NCBI RefSeq assembly: GCF_000307265.1
Contig: NZ_DF158898.1
Span: forward strand, 418,005 to 482,004
Direction of reading: 5' to 3'
DNA from: Oscillibacter ruminantium GH1
GTDB lineage: Bacteria > Bacillota > Clostridia > Oscillospirales > Oscillospiraceae
Length of the DNA stretch: 64,000 nucleotides
A program made the translations under genes and the position numbers. Positions 49,292 through 57,500 of this stretch are shown here, piece after piece (positions within the stretch are counted from its first letter, which is position 1; every line of letters begins with the position of its first letter). Below the pieces are notes generated by a model that did not search any database, had not been told where the DNA came from, and was given only the letters and a program-made list of their open reading frames with translations.

Positions 49292-50821
49292 TTGATACGT
49301 TCAAAAGTCTTACTCATCAATTCTTTGATTCTCTGTTCGTCTACGCTGGGATTGCAGATGCTCTCACTGCTGTTTCGCTCCTATCTCGCCAAGACGCTGG
49401 GCGCAGAGGGAATGGGACTTTTGCAGCTGACCGCCACCATTCAGATGTTTTCAATCGCTCTGGCGACAATGGGACTTCGTCTGACGGTGTCGCGGATGGC
49501 AGCGCAGGAGTTTGCCCACCGCCATTTTTCGGGGGCGATCCATGTAGTCCGAGCCTGTTTTTTCTGCGGCGTGATTGCCGGGACACTGGCTATGCTGGCG
49601 CTTTATTTCAGCGCTCCGTGGCTGGGAACGGCGCTTTTAAAAGATACGCGGACCATTCTGGCCCTCCGAGTCTTTGCGTGGAATCTGCCGTTTGTGGCGC
49701 TGTCATCCGTTTTCAATGGCTATTTTGTTGCGGCAGATCGGGCATACGACGTTGCCATCACGCAGGTTTTGGAGCAGCTGGTGGAACTCGGCACCGCTGT
49801 TTTTCTTCTGCACAGAACACTCCACCCGGAATTATCGGATGCCTGCGCGATGATCGCACTCAGCTCCGGTATCGGAGAGGCAGTCTCTTGCATTTTGCAA
49901 TATGCGCTCTATCGGCAGGACGCGAATAAGAAACTGCGTCAGGGCGGCGGCTCCACGCCGAGGCGCTTTCGCCGATTGCTGCAAACAGCAATGCCGGTGG
50001 CCGGCAGTACGCTTGCCGCCACCGGCACACGGGCCGCGGAAAACCTTTTGATTCCCCACGGTCTGCGACACAGCGGTATCTCAGAGTCACAGGCTTTGTC
50101 TGTTTTCGGTCTGATCCACGGCATGGTGATGCCGCTTTTGATGTTTCCCGCTCAGATGATGGCTCCCATGCTGGAATTGCTTTTGCCGGAGCTGGCCGCT
50201 TGTCAGGCCAGCGGACATCTGCGCCACAAGAACTACATGGTCAACCGCGTGACACGGATCGTTCTGATCTTCTCCATTGGAATCTCGTGGGTATTTTGGA
50301 GCTTCTCCAAAGAGCTGGGAACTCTCTTTTTCCGCAGCACAGACATTGCGCCCTATCTGCGCATTTTGGCCTTTCTCGCACCACTTTTTTATTTCGAGCT
50401 TCTGTTCGACATGATTCTCAAGGGCCTTGGAAAGCAGCTCTATTCTTTGAAATGCGATTTGTACACGTCCGCCATGGACATGTTCCTTTTATGGGTTCTC
50501 CTTCCGCGCTTGGGCGTGGGCGGATACTTGATCGCAGCCTTTATCACGGCGGCGCTGAAATTTCTCTGGAGCCTTCACGGTGTGGCCGCCAATGCAGTGT
50601 TGGAACTCCGAATGCGCGACCTGTGCAAGGTTCTTGCGTGCATTGCCGGTGCTGCGATGGTCACATGGGCCGTGTTTTACCTGCTGAATCATGGGCAGGA
50701 AATGGAACTGCATCCCCTTTTCAGGTGCTTGGTAACGCTCTTCAATTTTTGGGTGCTTCTCCGGATTACATCCTGCGTTTCAAAAGAAGATGTGATATGG
50801 ATCCGCTCTCTCATGCACTAG
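49292..50821 (+). CDS. SpoVB-like lipid/oligosaccharide flippase
   Basis: A 509-residue membrane protein with about 14 helices of the polysaccharide-biosynthesis/MviN group. The N-terminal pattern LQMLSLLFRSYLAKTLGAEG, MGLLQLTATIQMFSIALATM, GLRLTVSRMAAQEFAHRHFS is typical of SpoVB and related proteins of Firmicutes. It may flip lipid II-like or polysaccharide precursors, possibly in spore cortex synthesis. The start is TTG at 49292 after AAAGGCGG. It converges with the GNAT gene with only 5 nt between. Confidence 0.82.
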   Translation: MIRSKVLLINSLILCSSTLGLQMLSLLFRSYLAKTLGAEGMGLLQLTATIQMFSIALATMGLRLTVSRMAAQEFAHRHFSGAIHVVRACFFCGVIAGTLAMLALYFSAPWLGTALLKDTRTILALRVFAWNLPFVALSSVFNGYFVAADRAYDVAITQVLEQLVELGTAVFLLHRTLHPELSDACAMIALSSGIGEAVSCILQYALYRQDANKKLRQGGGSTPRRFRRLLQTAMPVAGSTLAATGTRAAENLLIPHGLRHSGISESQALSVFGLIHGMVMPLLMFPAQMMAPMLELLLPELAACQASGHLRHKNYMVNRVTRIVLIFSIGISWVFWSFSKELGTLFFRSTDIAPYLRILAFLAPLFYFELLFDMILKGLGKQLYSLKCDLYTSAMDMFLLWVLLPRLGVGGYLIAAFITAALKFLWSLHGVAANAVLELRMRDLCKVLACIAGAAMVTWAVFYLLNHGQEMELHPLFRCLVTLFNFWVLLRITSCVSKEDVIWIRSLMH

Positions 50822-50826
50822 GCGTT

Positions 50827-51351
50827 TCATGATAGCTGCTTTTCAAGGAGAACCAGATGAACGCCCTCAAGCCCATTGAAGACGCAGGGAACAACACCCG
50901 CCTCTATGTACCCCAGCTTCTTATACAGGGCCCGGGCATTTGCGTTTTTTTCATTGGTGTCCATTCTAAGGTTTTTGCAGCCATGCGCTCTGGCATAGTC
51001 TTCATAAAATGCAACAAATCTTTGCCCGTAGCCTTTTCTCACCGCTGTTGGGGAGATTACCAGCGTATGAAGTACCATGACGTTCTCGTCGGCCGCGGCA
51101 TAGTGCCAGTTTGCTCCGTTGTAGACATCCACCTGCTGCTGGTTGATGATCCCGGTTCCAACGATCTTGCCGTCATCCTCCTGAACAAACAGATCGCCCC
51201 GGTTCAATGCCATCTCCGCGGTGGCCGCAGTCGGATAGACTCCGCGTTTCCAACCAATCGTCACAAGGCCGTTTTCCTCGGCAGTGTGAATCTCTGAAAA
51301 TATCGTCTCAATTGCTGGCAAGTCCGCCGCTTCTGCATTCCGAATGTTCAT
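50827..51351 (-). CDS. GNAT-family N-acetyltransferase
   Basis: A 174-residue acetyltransferase: NIRNAEAADLPAIETIFSEI, then the acetyl-CoA-binding core VLHTLVISPTAVRKGYGQRF followed by DTNEKNANARALYKKLGYIE. The fold is complete. The substrate is unknown; no neighbouring gene suggests one. Start ATG at 51351, with GGAGGATG upstream. Confidence 0.85.
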   Translation of the reverse strand: MNIRNAEAADLPAIETIFSEIHTAEENGLVTIGWKRGVYPTAATAEMALNRGDLFVQEDDGKIVGTGIINQQQVDVYNGANWHYAAADENVMVLHTLVISPTAVRKGYGQRFVAFYEDYARAHGCKNLRMDTNEKNANARALYKKLGYIEAGVVPCVFNGLEGVHLVLLEKQLS

Positions 51352-51514
51352 TTTTTCATCCTCCGGCTAATTTGATCGCCTGATAAATTTTCACTTTGCT
51401 ACGGAGTTCAGTTTACCATAGGCGTTAATTCAAAACAAGATCAATCACACCCAGCTAAACCACCGGCATTCACTGCGGCAGTCGTGTTTTCGCGGGTACG
51501 GCAGTTGATTTCAG

Positions 51515-51706
51515 CTACCATCTTTCTGCATAAAAGAGCACGCTGTTTTCCGAATCACTAACTGCGGTGAGGAACCGTTTTCCGTGATTCCAGTCGTTCT
51601 CTTTACTTGGAGTGGCAGATATTGCATAAACCACCGTATCCGCCGGCAGGTCGAACGGACTGAGCGTACCTATAAAAATCCCGTAATCCTCTGGGTGATT
51701 CTCGGC
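51515..51706 (-). pseudogene. 3' remnant of a broken gene
   Basis: Sixty-three codons on the minus strand read as a good protein tail: AENHPEDYGIFIGTLSPFD, LPADTVVYAISATPSKENDW, then FLTAVSDSENSVLFYAERW and TAG. The frame is closed by TAA just upstream, and no start or ribosome site exists. The regularity of the sequence suggests the C-terminus of a lost protein. Family not recognised. The rest of the 424-nt gap before the next gene shows no gene. Confidence 0.5.
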
Positions 51707-51775
51707 TTATAACAGATAATAGCAGAGATGTCACATTACCATTCGTGGTATCTCTGTTTAATTGTTGTAACGAAT

Positions 51776-51955
51776 TTACTTTTTAAACATGAACAAAACA
51801 ATAGTTAACAGCGAAACCACGACTGCCGCAAACGATAGCACGAAATGGAACTGCATATTCTCCTGTGGATAAAACCGTATCCACAATCCACAGATTAAAG
51901 TGCAAATTAGCAACAAGATAGATACACTGCCCATGATTTTTAGCAAAATGCCCAT
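51776..51955 (-). CDS. Small membrane protein, 59 residues
   Basis: A short gene with AAAGGAG about 12 nt before the ATG at 51955. It reads MGILLKIMGSVSILLLICTL, then a loop with IRFYPQENMQFHF, then VLSFAAVVVSLLTIVLFMF and KK. Two hydrophobic segments of about 20 residues are evident. It overlaps the upstream gene at TAATG, so it is translationally coupled and is the last gene of the TetR operon. Its role is unknown; with the 129-residue partner it may make a small transporter or sensor (inference). It is well formed despite its length. Confidence 0.7.
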   Translation of the reverse strand: MGILLKIMGSVSILLLICTLICGLWIRFYPQENMQFHFVLSFAAVVVSLLTIVLFMFKK

Positions 51956-52344
51956 TATTCTCTATTCTCCTTTACCGTGTGGTAAGCAAATCTCAATCTC
52001 GCAACTTGACCCAATATAATGCCAAGGCAAATCATGGTCGCCATAAGCCAAAATCCCAACTTATCCATTGCCCTATTGCCAAAGATCAATGCCATGGGAG
52101 ATTGAACCAGCAAAACCAGAGTAATGATGCCCAACAGTCTATTTTTACGGTAATTGGAAAGCGGAGCAACGGAATTACTCGGATAATTCATTCGTACAAT
52201 CTGGTCAAGAACAAGCCCAACAGTGGCTAAAATGAACATGATTAAAATTCCGTAACCCTCATAAAACCAATCGACCACAATCAGTGCGGGAACAGCCATC
52301 GCAAAAGAAATAAGTGAAAGCATCTTTAAGCTATTTTTCATCAT
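51955..52344 (-). CDS. Small integral membrane protein
   Basis: A 129-residue protein with about four hydrophobic segments: LSLISFAMAVPALIVVDW, YGILIMFILATVGLVL, LLGIITLVLLVQSPMALIF, and FWLMATMICLGIILGQVARL. Family not recognised. It is flanked in one operon by a TetR regulator (overlap 14 nt) and the 59-residue membrane protein (TAATG). GGGGGGAT precedes the ATG at 52344. The AT content is higher than in the surrounding genes, suggesting acquisition. Confidence 0.65.
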   Translation of the reverse strand: MMKNSLKMLSLISFAMAVPALIVVDWFYEGYGILIMFILATVGLVLDQIVRMNYPSNSVAPLSNYRKNRLLGIITLVLLVQSPMALIFGNRAMDKLGFWLMATMICLGIILGQVARLRFAYHTVKENRE

Positions 52345-52906
52345 TAATCCCCCCTAAAAACAAATTTAACTGCATATCAAGAAAATTCTGCATTTGCTGT
52401 GCATCACAAATATTGATTCCGGAATACTTGAGAAAATCTTCCGCCCTATAAAAGATCAATTGCATGGTGTAAACCATTTGAAATGCAATGACTCTGCAAT
52501 CGGTTTCACTTTTTGTTGCTCCGAAATGCATCTTGATGTATGGCAGAATATCAAGGGGCAAAGAAATTCCATCATTTAGCATTAAGTATGGAATAGACAA
52601 TTTTGTAAGCTCTCGGTACTTTATCATCGCACTACAAATATGTAGTAGCAATTCCCGCAGCTGCTCCTTTGCGGAACTGCCCAATGTCACTGTATGGCAA
52701 TGCCGCTCAAACTCTTCGGCAATGATTTCATCAACTGCAATTTTCAAAAGCGCATCTTTAGATTTAAAGCAATAGTTTATCATCGCCAGATTTGTTTCTG
52801 CCTCGGATGAAATTTGCCGTGCAGTCAAGCTTTCCAGTGGCGTACCATCAGTCAGCAAACGTTTTGTGGTATCAATTAGTTTTCTGCTTGTATCTTGATT
52901 TGTCAT
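52331..52906 (-). CDS. TetR-family transcriptional repressor
   Basis: A 191-residue TetR-like protein. The N-terminal HTH is SRKLIDTTKRLLTDGTPLES, LTARQISSEAETNLAMINYC, FKSKDALLKIAVDE. The C-terminal ligand domain is helical (LLLHICSAMIKYRELTKLSI, VIAFQMVYTMQLIFYRAED). It is the first gene of the operon, and its promoter is overlapped by a perfect dyad, so it is probably autorepressed and relieved by an unknown ligand. ATG 52906 is preferred to a GTG at 52936, because GGGGGG lies 10-15 nt upstream of it and the HTH begins there. Confidence 0.85.
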   Translation of the reverse strand: MTNQDTSRKLIDTTKRLLTDGTPLESLTARQISSEAETNLAMINYCFKSKDALLKIAVDEIIAEEFERHCHTVTLGSSAKEQLRELLLHICSAMIKYRELTKLSIPYLMLNDGISLPLDILPYIKMHFGATKSETDCRVIAFQMVYTMQLIFYRAEDFLKYSGINICDAQQMQNFLDMQLNLFLGGINDEK

Positions 52907-52920
52907 AATTACTAAGTCCC

Positions 52921-52981
52921 CCCTATAGTTAAACATGTATTAAACACGTTTAACTATAGGGTAAAAAGGTACAGATGTCAA
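52921..52981 (-). promoter_or_regulatory. TetR operon promoter and operator dyad
   Basis: Minus strand TTGACA (52981-52976), 17 nt, TATAGT (52958-52953). The -10 lies inside a perfect 14-bp inverted repeat: CCCTATAGTTAAAC at 52921-52934 and GTTTAACTATAGGG at 52948-52961, with a 13-bp spacer. Binding there would block the promoter. This is an unusually clear operator. Confidence 0.85.
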
Positions 52982-52991
52982 GCGGTATTAC

Positions 52992-53319
52992 TCAAAAAAC
53001 ACGATGGTTGATTTGATTTACCGTTTCTATACAAGAATTGACTGAATATACGTCAGAGCCATTTCCGGTCCACGCGGCCTGAGATTCAAATTTTTTCTGA
53101 TAAGCGTCGGTGCTCTCGTCGGATGCTTCAATCTGCAAAGCAAACTCCTCACCGCTCATCATAAAAGCTGGGTTCCACCGCCGTCCATGTGACAAATATG
53201 TAAAACGCGCCAAAAAGCAGGAATAACGGAACTGCCGCAAGGATGGGAAATTTTATCCTTTCCGTCTTTTTCGCACTCTGTATGCCGCTCTGTCGACTTG
53301 CGCTGCCATCTCTTAGCAT
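52992..53319 (-). pseudogene. Frameshifted small membrane protein gene
   Basis: From ATG 53319, seven nt after AAGGAGG, the frame reads a basic N-terminus and a membrane segment FPILAAVPLFLLFGAFYIFV, then TWTAVEPSFYDER and TGA at 53151-53149. In the next frame, without a gap, GEEFALQIEASDESTDAYQK and more protein-like sequence continue to a stop at 52994-52992. I read this as one single-pass protein of about 108 residues broken by a +1 shift near 53150, or as a real 56-residue gene with downstream relic. It overlaps the end of the vanW-like gene by 7 nt, so it belongs to that operon. Confidence 0.55.
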
Positions 53320-54179
53320 GAATAGCCTCCTTCAGTATCGTTGGACTGCTTTACGTTCGTCGAGGGCACGTCACCGGAAAGAAACGGCGCATACATGGTA
53401 ATCGCTGAATTCTCAACAGCAAGCCGTTCATCCAGCAGTTCCCCATACAAATTGAATCGCTGCTGATAGAGCTGATTGTGCCGGGTATAGCCACCCCAGT
53501 ATTCACTGCGAAACTCATGATTCCGCTCCACAATCTCAAACCGGTCCTGCGGCTTTTCCGATATCCGCCACTCCCCTTCCAAATCGTCCGCGCCAACACG
53601 AATCAAGAGCTGATAGATATCCTGCGTATCGTTGCGGATCATCAGATCACCATAAGGATAAAAGCAGGTTGCGCCGCTGCCAAAGGGCTGTGTCCGATTG
53701 GAATCCGGGAAGACATCATACCCGTGCCGATGACGCTCCAACACAGTCAGCGGCGTGTGCAGCGTCATCCAGAAAATCAGATTGGAAAGCTGACAGAGCC
53801 CACCGCCGATTCCGCCTTGAAAGGAGCCGTTTCTGAGAATCATACCGGGCAAATAGCCTTTTCCTCTGGACGGCCTGCCAATCAGTTTCCAATAACTGAA
53901 AATTTCTCCCGGCCGAAGCAGAATCCCGTTGACGCGCCGGGCGGCAATTTTCAGATTGACAATTTTATTCTCCTGCATCCACATGTCAACGTCTTTCAGT
54001 TTTCGCAAAAGAACCGTTTGATGTGCAAAGCAGGTGTATGGCAGTAATTGTTCTTGTCTCGCAGAGGCAAACGAATTTCGCATTTTGATCCAAAGCAGAC
54101 GGCGCAATGCCCCGTAATACAGCTTTCCTGCTCGGAGCCGCGCGGCAGACCGCTTCTTTGGCCTTTCAGAATTTTGCAT
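53313..54179 (-). CDS. VanW-family protein
   Basis: A 288-residue protein with the VanW core: ARRVNGILLRPGEIFSYWKL, IGRPSRGKGYLPGMIL, and GGIGGGLCQLSNLIFWMTLH, followed by HGYDVFPDSNRTQPFGSGAT. There is no vancomycin-resistance cluster here; such proteins are common outside it, and the function is unknown, probably linked to the cell wall. The start is ATG 54179 after GGAGAAGG; the GTG at 54185 is possible. It lies 33 nt after the polysaccharide deacetylase. Confidence 0.85.
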   Translation of the reverse strand: MQNSERPKKRSAARLRAGKLYYGALRRLLWIKMRNSFASARQEQLLPYTCFAHQTVLLRKLKDVDMWMQENKIVNLKIAARRVNGILLRPGEIFSYWKLIGRPSRGKGYLPGMILRNGSFQGGIGGGLCQLSNLIFWMTLHTPLTVLERHRHGYDVFPDSNRTQPFGSGATCFYPYGDLMIRNDTQDIYQLLIRVGADDLEGEWRISEKPQDRFEIVERNHEFRSEYWGGYTRHNQLYQQRFNLYGELLDERLAVENSAITMYAPFLSGDVPSTNVKQSNDTEGGYSC

Positions 54180-54212
54180 CAACACCGTCCTTCTCCCGTC
54201 GGCTCAGCCGCG

Positions 54213-55175
54213 TCAGTCTGACAAGATGCGGCTGAGCTTGGTTTTCATCGTCACCGTCCAGCGAGGCAGATTTTGCAGACCGTGCGTCAAATCCGCCGTC
54301 CCCTTTTTCGTCACAACCGTCACTGGGAACAACGAGTCAACCAGCGGCTGGGCGTCCGGCTCCACAATGCCGTAAGGATAGGCAAAGAAAGTCACCTTCC
54401 TCTGCAATTTTTCTTCAATTCGATCTTGACTTTTTTTGATGTCGTCCAAAACACGCGTTTGAAAGTTGTCGTCGGATTCATCAGGCTTTCGTTGGATGCC
54501 GTTGATTCCATGAGGCGTAAAATTGCCGTTGCGGTCATCCAGATTATGCAGGAGATACGTGTGAGAGCCAATCTCCACCAGACCGGAATCCTCCATTTCC
54601 CGACACATGTCCCAGCTGAGGAAGGACGATGCGCAGACATCCTGCATATAGACCATAATGGAGATAACTGCTTTCGCCTGATATTTTTGCAGCAAAGGAT
54701 ACGCCAGTTCGTAGTTGCTGCGGTAGCCATCGTCAAAGGTGATGAGAATCGGCTTGTCCGGCAGAGCTTTTCCTTCTGCCAACTCCCGGGGCAGAATCGT
54801 ATGATACCCGTTCTCCGTGAGCCATTGTAAATCCGCATTGAGGCGTGTGTCGGTAACCGTCATCTCATTGCAGGTTTCTCCCTCCCGCACCACATGATGG
54901 TACATTAGAATCGGCAGTTGGCGGCCGTCGTAGGAAACCGGCTCATGCTTTACCGGTTCGGGTTCTGTTAACTTGGCGTCGGTTGGTGCCTCTGCTGTAA
55001 AAGCATCGGTGTCTCGAGGCGTTTCCAAGGAAACAGGCACAGTCCCCTCCACTTCCGGCATTTCAACCGGCTCATACATGCTATGAGAATTCCCTTGCAA
55101 ATGAATCAGAAGCGCGGCTGTTACAAGAACGATACTTAAAAGGATTCGCGCCACCCATATTGATCTTCGTGACAT
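54213..55175 (-). CDS. Membrane-anchored polysaccharide deacetylase
   Basis: A 320-residue protein with an N-terminal anchor (residues 8-25, ARILLSIVLVTAALLIHL), a Pro/Glu/Thr-rich spacer, and a NodB domain. The domain has the metal site ILITFDDGYRSNYELAYPLL, then EIGSHTYLLHNL and FFAYPYGIVEPDA. It probably removes acetyl groups from peptidoglycan or another surface glycan outside the membrane. Two metal His and the catalytic Asp are seen. It is first in the operon with VanW. Confidence 0.87.
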   Translation of the reverse strand: MSRRSIWVARILLSIVLVTAALLIHLQGNSHSMYEPVEMPEVEGTVPVSLETPRDTDAFTAEAPTDAKLTEPEPVKHEPVSYDGRQLPILMYHHVVREGETCNEMTVTDTRLNADLQWLTENGYHTILPRELAEGKALPDKPILITFDDGYRSNYELAYPLLQKYQAKAVISIMVYMQDVCASSFLSWDMCREMEDSGLVEIGSHTYLLHNLDDRNGNFTPHGINGIQRKPDESDDNFQTRVLDDIKKSQDRIEEKLQRKVTFFAYPYGIVEPDAQPLVDSLFPVTVVTKKGTADLTHGLQNLPRWTVTMKTKLSRILSD

Positions 55176-55372
55176 TACTTAACTTCTTTCTGTTTCTTAT
55201 TTTATTTCTATTTTACGGTTCTTCCGGGAAAAATCCTCTCAATTTGGTGACAAAGCGCAATCCTGTAAGTCATTTTTGTTTTATATGGATGACGAGTCAC
55301 AGGATTGAAAGGTTTCATTTTTCATAGCCTCAACAAAAGGAACGCGCAGGTTTTGCAGGAGCGTAAACACAG

Positions 55373-55416
55373 AAAAAGAAATCCCCCCGGCCATTGCGGT
55401 GGAAGGATTTCTTTTT
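55373..55416. terminator. Bidirectional terminator-like hairpin
   Basis: AAAAAGAAATCC (55373-55384) paired with GGATTTCTTTTT (55405-55416), with inner CCGC/GCGG-type pairs. It stands in a gap (55176-55764) upstream of the ABC-F leader. No gene I can support ends here, so it may insulate the two transcription units. Confidence 0.55.
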
Positions 55417-55591
55417 AATCCGGGTAAGGATTTGAATCTTTGATCTGTTGAGAAATTTCCATGCCGCTATTTTAATTTCCTTGAAACTGTCCTCGCAGGG
55501 GTCTTGGATCACCAGAGCGTTGTAATCAATAGATTATCCCAAAGGACTCAAATCATCCGCATTAGCCATATGAATTTTCCCCGATCTGTGG

Positions 55592-55597
55592 TATCAT
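55592..55597 (+). promoter_or_regulatory. Extended -10 of the ABC-F leader
   Basis: TGGTATCAT at 55589-55597 is an extended -10 (TGn TATCAT) without a good -35. The predicted start is near 55604, four or so nt before the uORF ATG. Confidence 0.4.
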
Positions 55598-55607
55598 GAA
55601 TAAAACT

Positions 55608-55670
55608 ATGATTAAAAACGGACATCCGCATACGTTGTGTGCCGGCGTTTTAATTGAAGTCGGCGGCTGA
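55608..55670 (+). CDS. Leader peptide (uORF), 20 residues
   Basis: ATG at 55608 begins a 20-codon frame, MIKNGHPHTLCAGVLIEV and two Gly, ending TGA at 55668-55670. It would be nearly leaderless from the promoter above. Its 3' end lies inside the first hairpin of the leader (55663-55679). Short uORFs at this position are typical of ABC-F resistance genes controlled by ribosome stalling. Translation is not proven. Confidence 0.45.
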   Translation: MIKNGHPHTLCAGVLIEVGG

Positions 55671-55749
55671 TCCAGCCGCACAGTCTGGAATTTCACAGGC
55701 TCTGATTGTGATTCCAGACACAATCCCGCCTTTCCGGCGGAGTTTTTTT
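55663..55749 (+). promoter_or_regulatory. Attenuator region of the ABC-F gene
   Basis: Three hairpins follow in order. H1: GCGGCT/AGCCGC (55663-55679). H2: GTCTGGAAT/ATTCCAGAC (55683-55691 and 55711-55719). H3: CCGCC/GGCGG (55726-55740) followed by seven T, a terminator. GGCGG in the 5' side of H1 (55662-55666) can pair with CCGCC of H3, so opening H1 could block termination. It ends 15 nt before the ABC-F start. Confidence 0.55.
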
Positions 55750-55764
55750 ACCAAGGAGAACCCA

Positions 55765-57318
55765 ATGAGCATTCTAACCGTCAGTCACGTTACCCACGGC
55801 TTTGGCGCCCGCCAAATTTTGAAGGACGCCTCTTTCCGCCTGCTGAAGGGAGAGCATGTGGGCCTCGTGGGCGCCAACGGCGAAGGGAAAACCACCTTTT
55901 TGGACATTATCACCGGTAAGCGCAGTCCCGACGAGGGCACTGTGGAGTGGTGCAGCCACATCACCACCGGCTATCTGGATCAGTTCAGCGTGCTGGAAAA
56001 AGGAAAAACCATCCGCGATATTCTGCGCGGCGCTTTCGCGCCCATGTACGCGCTGGAACAGGAGATGCTTTCGCAGTATGACCGCATGGGAGACTGCGCG
56101 GGCACGGAGCTGGAGAAGCTGATGGCGGATGTGGGCGAAATTCAGGAAATTTTGGAGCGTTCCGGCTTCTACGTGCTGGATTCCCGGATCGAGGAGTACG
56201 CAGGCGGACTGGGTCTGGGCGACATCGGCTTGGATCGGGATGTCAGCGAGCTGTCCGGCGGACAGCGGGCCAAGGTGCTGCTGACCAAGCTGCTGCTGGA
56301 AAATCCCATGATCCTGATTTTAGACGAGCCAACCAACTTTTTGGATGAAAATCACATTGCTTGGCTGAAGCGCTTTTTGCAAAACTATGAAAATGCGTTC
56401 ATTCTCGTCTCCCATGACGTTCCTTTTCTCAATGACGTGGTAAATGTGATCTATCATGTGGAAAATACCGTTCTAACCCGCTATTCCGGCAATTATGAGC
56501 AATTTCAGGAGCTTTACGAGGTAAAAAAGCGTCAGCTGGAGCAAGCCTATGAAAAGCAGCAGAAGGAGATTGCCCAGTTGGAGGATTTTGTGGCCCGGAA
56601 CAAGGCCCGGGCTGCCACCGCCACCTTGGCCCGCAGCCGCCAGAAGCGGCTGGATAAAATGGAGATTATTGAACTGGACCGTGAGAAGCCAAAGCCGACG
56701 TTCTCCTTCTCCCCCGCCCGCACCCCCAGCCGGGAGGTCGTCACGGCAAAGAATCTGGTTCTGGGCTATGGCGAACCCCTGACCCGCCCGGTAAGCATCA
56801 TCGTGGAGCGCAACCAGAAAATTGCCATCCGCGGCGTGAACGGGCTGGGCAAATCCACGCTTCTGAAAACCCTGCTGGGCCTGATCCCGCCGGTTTCCGG
56901 CGCCGTGGAGCTGGATCAGTTTGCAGAGGTGGGATATTTCGAGCAGGAGGAACGCGGCAACGACCATACCGCTCTGGAAGAAATCTGGAACGAGTTTCCC
57001 GGCATGAGCAACGGAGAAGTCCGGAGCGCGCTGGCAAAATGCGGCCTGACTACCGAGCATATCACCACCCAGATGCGGGTTCTTTCCGGCGGAGAAAACG
57101 CCAAAGTGCGTCTTTGCAAACTGATGCTGCGCCCCATGAATCTGCTGGTGCTGGACGAACCCACCAATCATCTGGATGTTGAGGCCAAGGAGGCGCTGCG
57201 CACCGCCATTCGGAATTACAAGGGCACACTGCTGCTGGTGAGTCACGAACCGGAGTTCTATTCCGATCTGGTGACCCAGATCTGGAATGTAGAGGATTGG
57301 ACCACTAAGCTGATCTGA
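55765..57318 (+). CDS. ABC-F family ATPase (possible antibiotic-resistance type)
   Basis: A 517-residue soluble protein with two ABC domains and no membrane segments. Domain 1: Walker A GANGEGKTTFLD, signature LSGGQRAKVLL, Walker B LILDEPTNFLDENH. Domain 2: Walker A GVNGLGKSTLLK, signature LSGGENAKVRL, Walker B LVLDEPTNHLD. Between them is a long charged linker (EVKKRQLEQAYEKQQKEIAQ), the arm that reaches the ribosome in ABC-F proteins. Such factors rescue ribosomes from antibiotics or tune translation. The leader with uORF and attenuator speaks for an inducible resistance type. ATG 55765 follows AAGGAG; a long TTG extension is not supported. Confidence 0.9.
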   Translation: MSILTVSHVTHGFGARQILKDASFRLLKGEHVGLVGANGEGKTTFLDIITGKRSPDEGTVEWCSHITTGYLDQFSVLEKGKTIRDILRGAFAPMYALEQEMLSQYDRMGDCAGTELEKLMADVGEIQEILERSGFYVLDSRIEEYAGGLGLGDIGLDRDVSELSGGQRAKVLLTKLLLENPMILILDEPTNFLDENHIAWLKRFLQNYENAFILVSHDVPFLNDVVNVIYHVENTVLTRYSGNYEQFQELYEVKKRQLEQAYEKQQKEIAQLEDFVARNKARAATATLARSRQKRLDKMEIIELDREKPKPTFSFSPARTPSREVVTAKNLVLGYGEPLTRPVSIIVERNQKIAIRGVNGLGKSTLLKTLLGLIPPVSGAVELDQFAEVGYFEQEERGNDHTALEEIWNEFPGMSNGEVRSALAKCGLTTEHITTQMRVLSGGENAKVRLCKLMLRPMNLLVLDEPTNHLDVEAKEALRTAIRNYKGTLLLVSHEPEFYSDLVTQIWNVEDWTTKLI

Positions 57319-57500
57319 TTCCTTTTGCGCGCGCCGTTAAAAATCTGTTACAGTTCTTTTTGCCGCGCAGGCACGGCCCTTTGTAAGGTTGACACTTCCT
57401 GAATCGGTTCCTATAATGAGTTGACAACGTGCTGTTCTACAAAGGCGCATGTCTAAAAATACGGCGTCTTGCGGGATGCCTGTCTAAGTATGGAGGAACT

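Noticed and set aside
51723-51756. Imperfect inverted repeat CAGAGAT...ATCTCTG
   Set aside because: Short stem, no T-run, no gene end near; too weak to call a terminator or operator.
53313-54179. Vancomycin-resistance locus
   Set aside because: Only a VanW-like gene is present; vanH, vanA/B, vanX, vanR and vanS are missing, and VanW proteins are common outside such clusters.
55330-55512. Minus-strand frame of 60 codons in the gap before the ABC-F gene
   Set aside because: Its second half runs through the terminator hairpin, the start is a GTG without ribosome site, and no family is recognisable.
55654-55764. N-terminal extension of the ABC-F protein from TTG 55654
   Set aside because: It would be translated through the terminator hairpins; the ATG at 55765 has a good ribosome site and begins at the usual family start.
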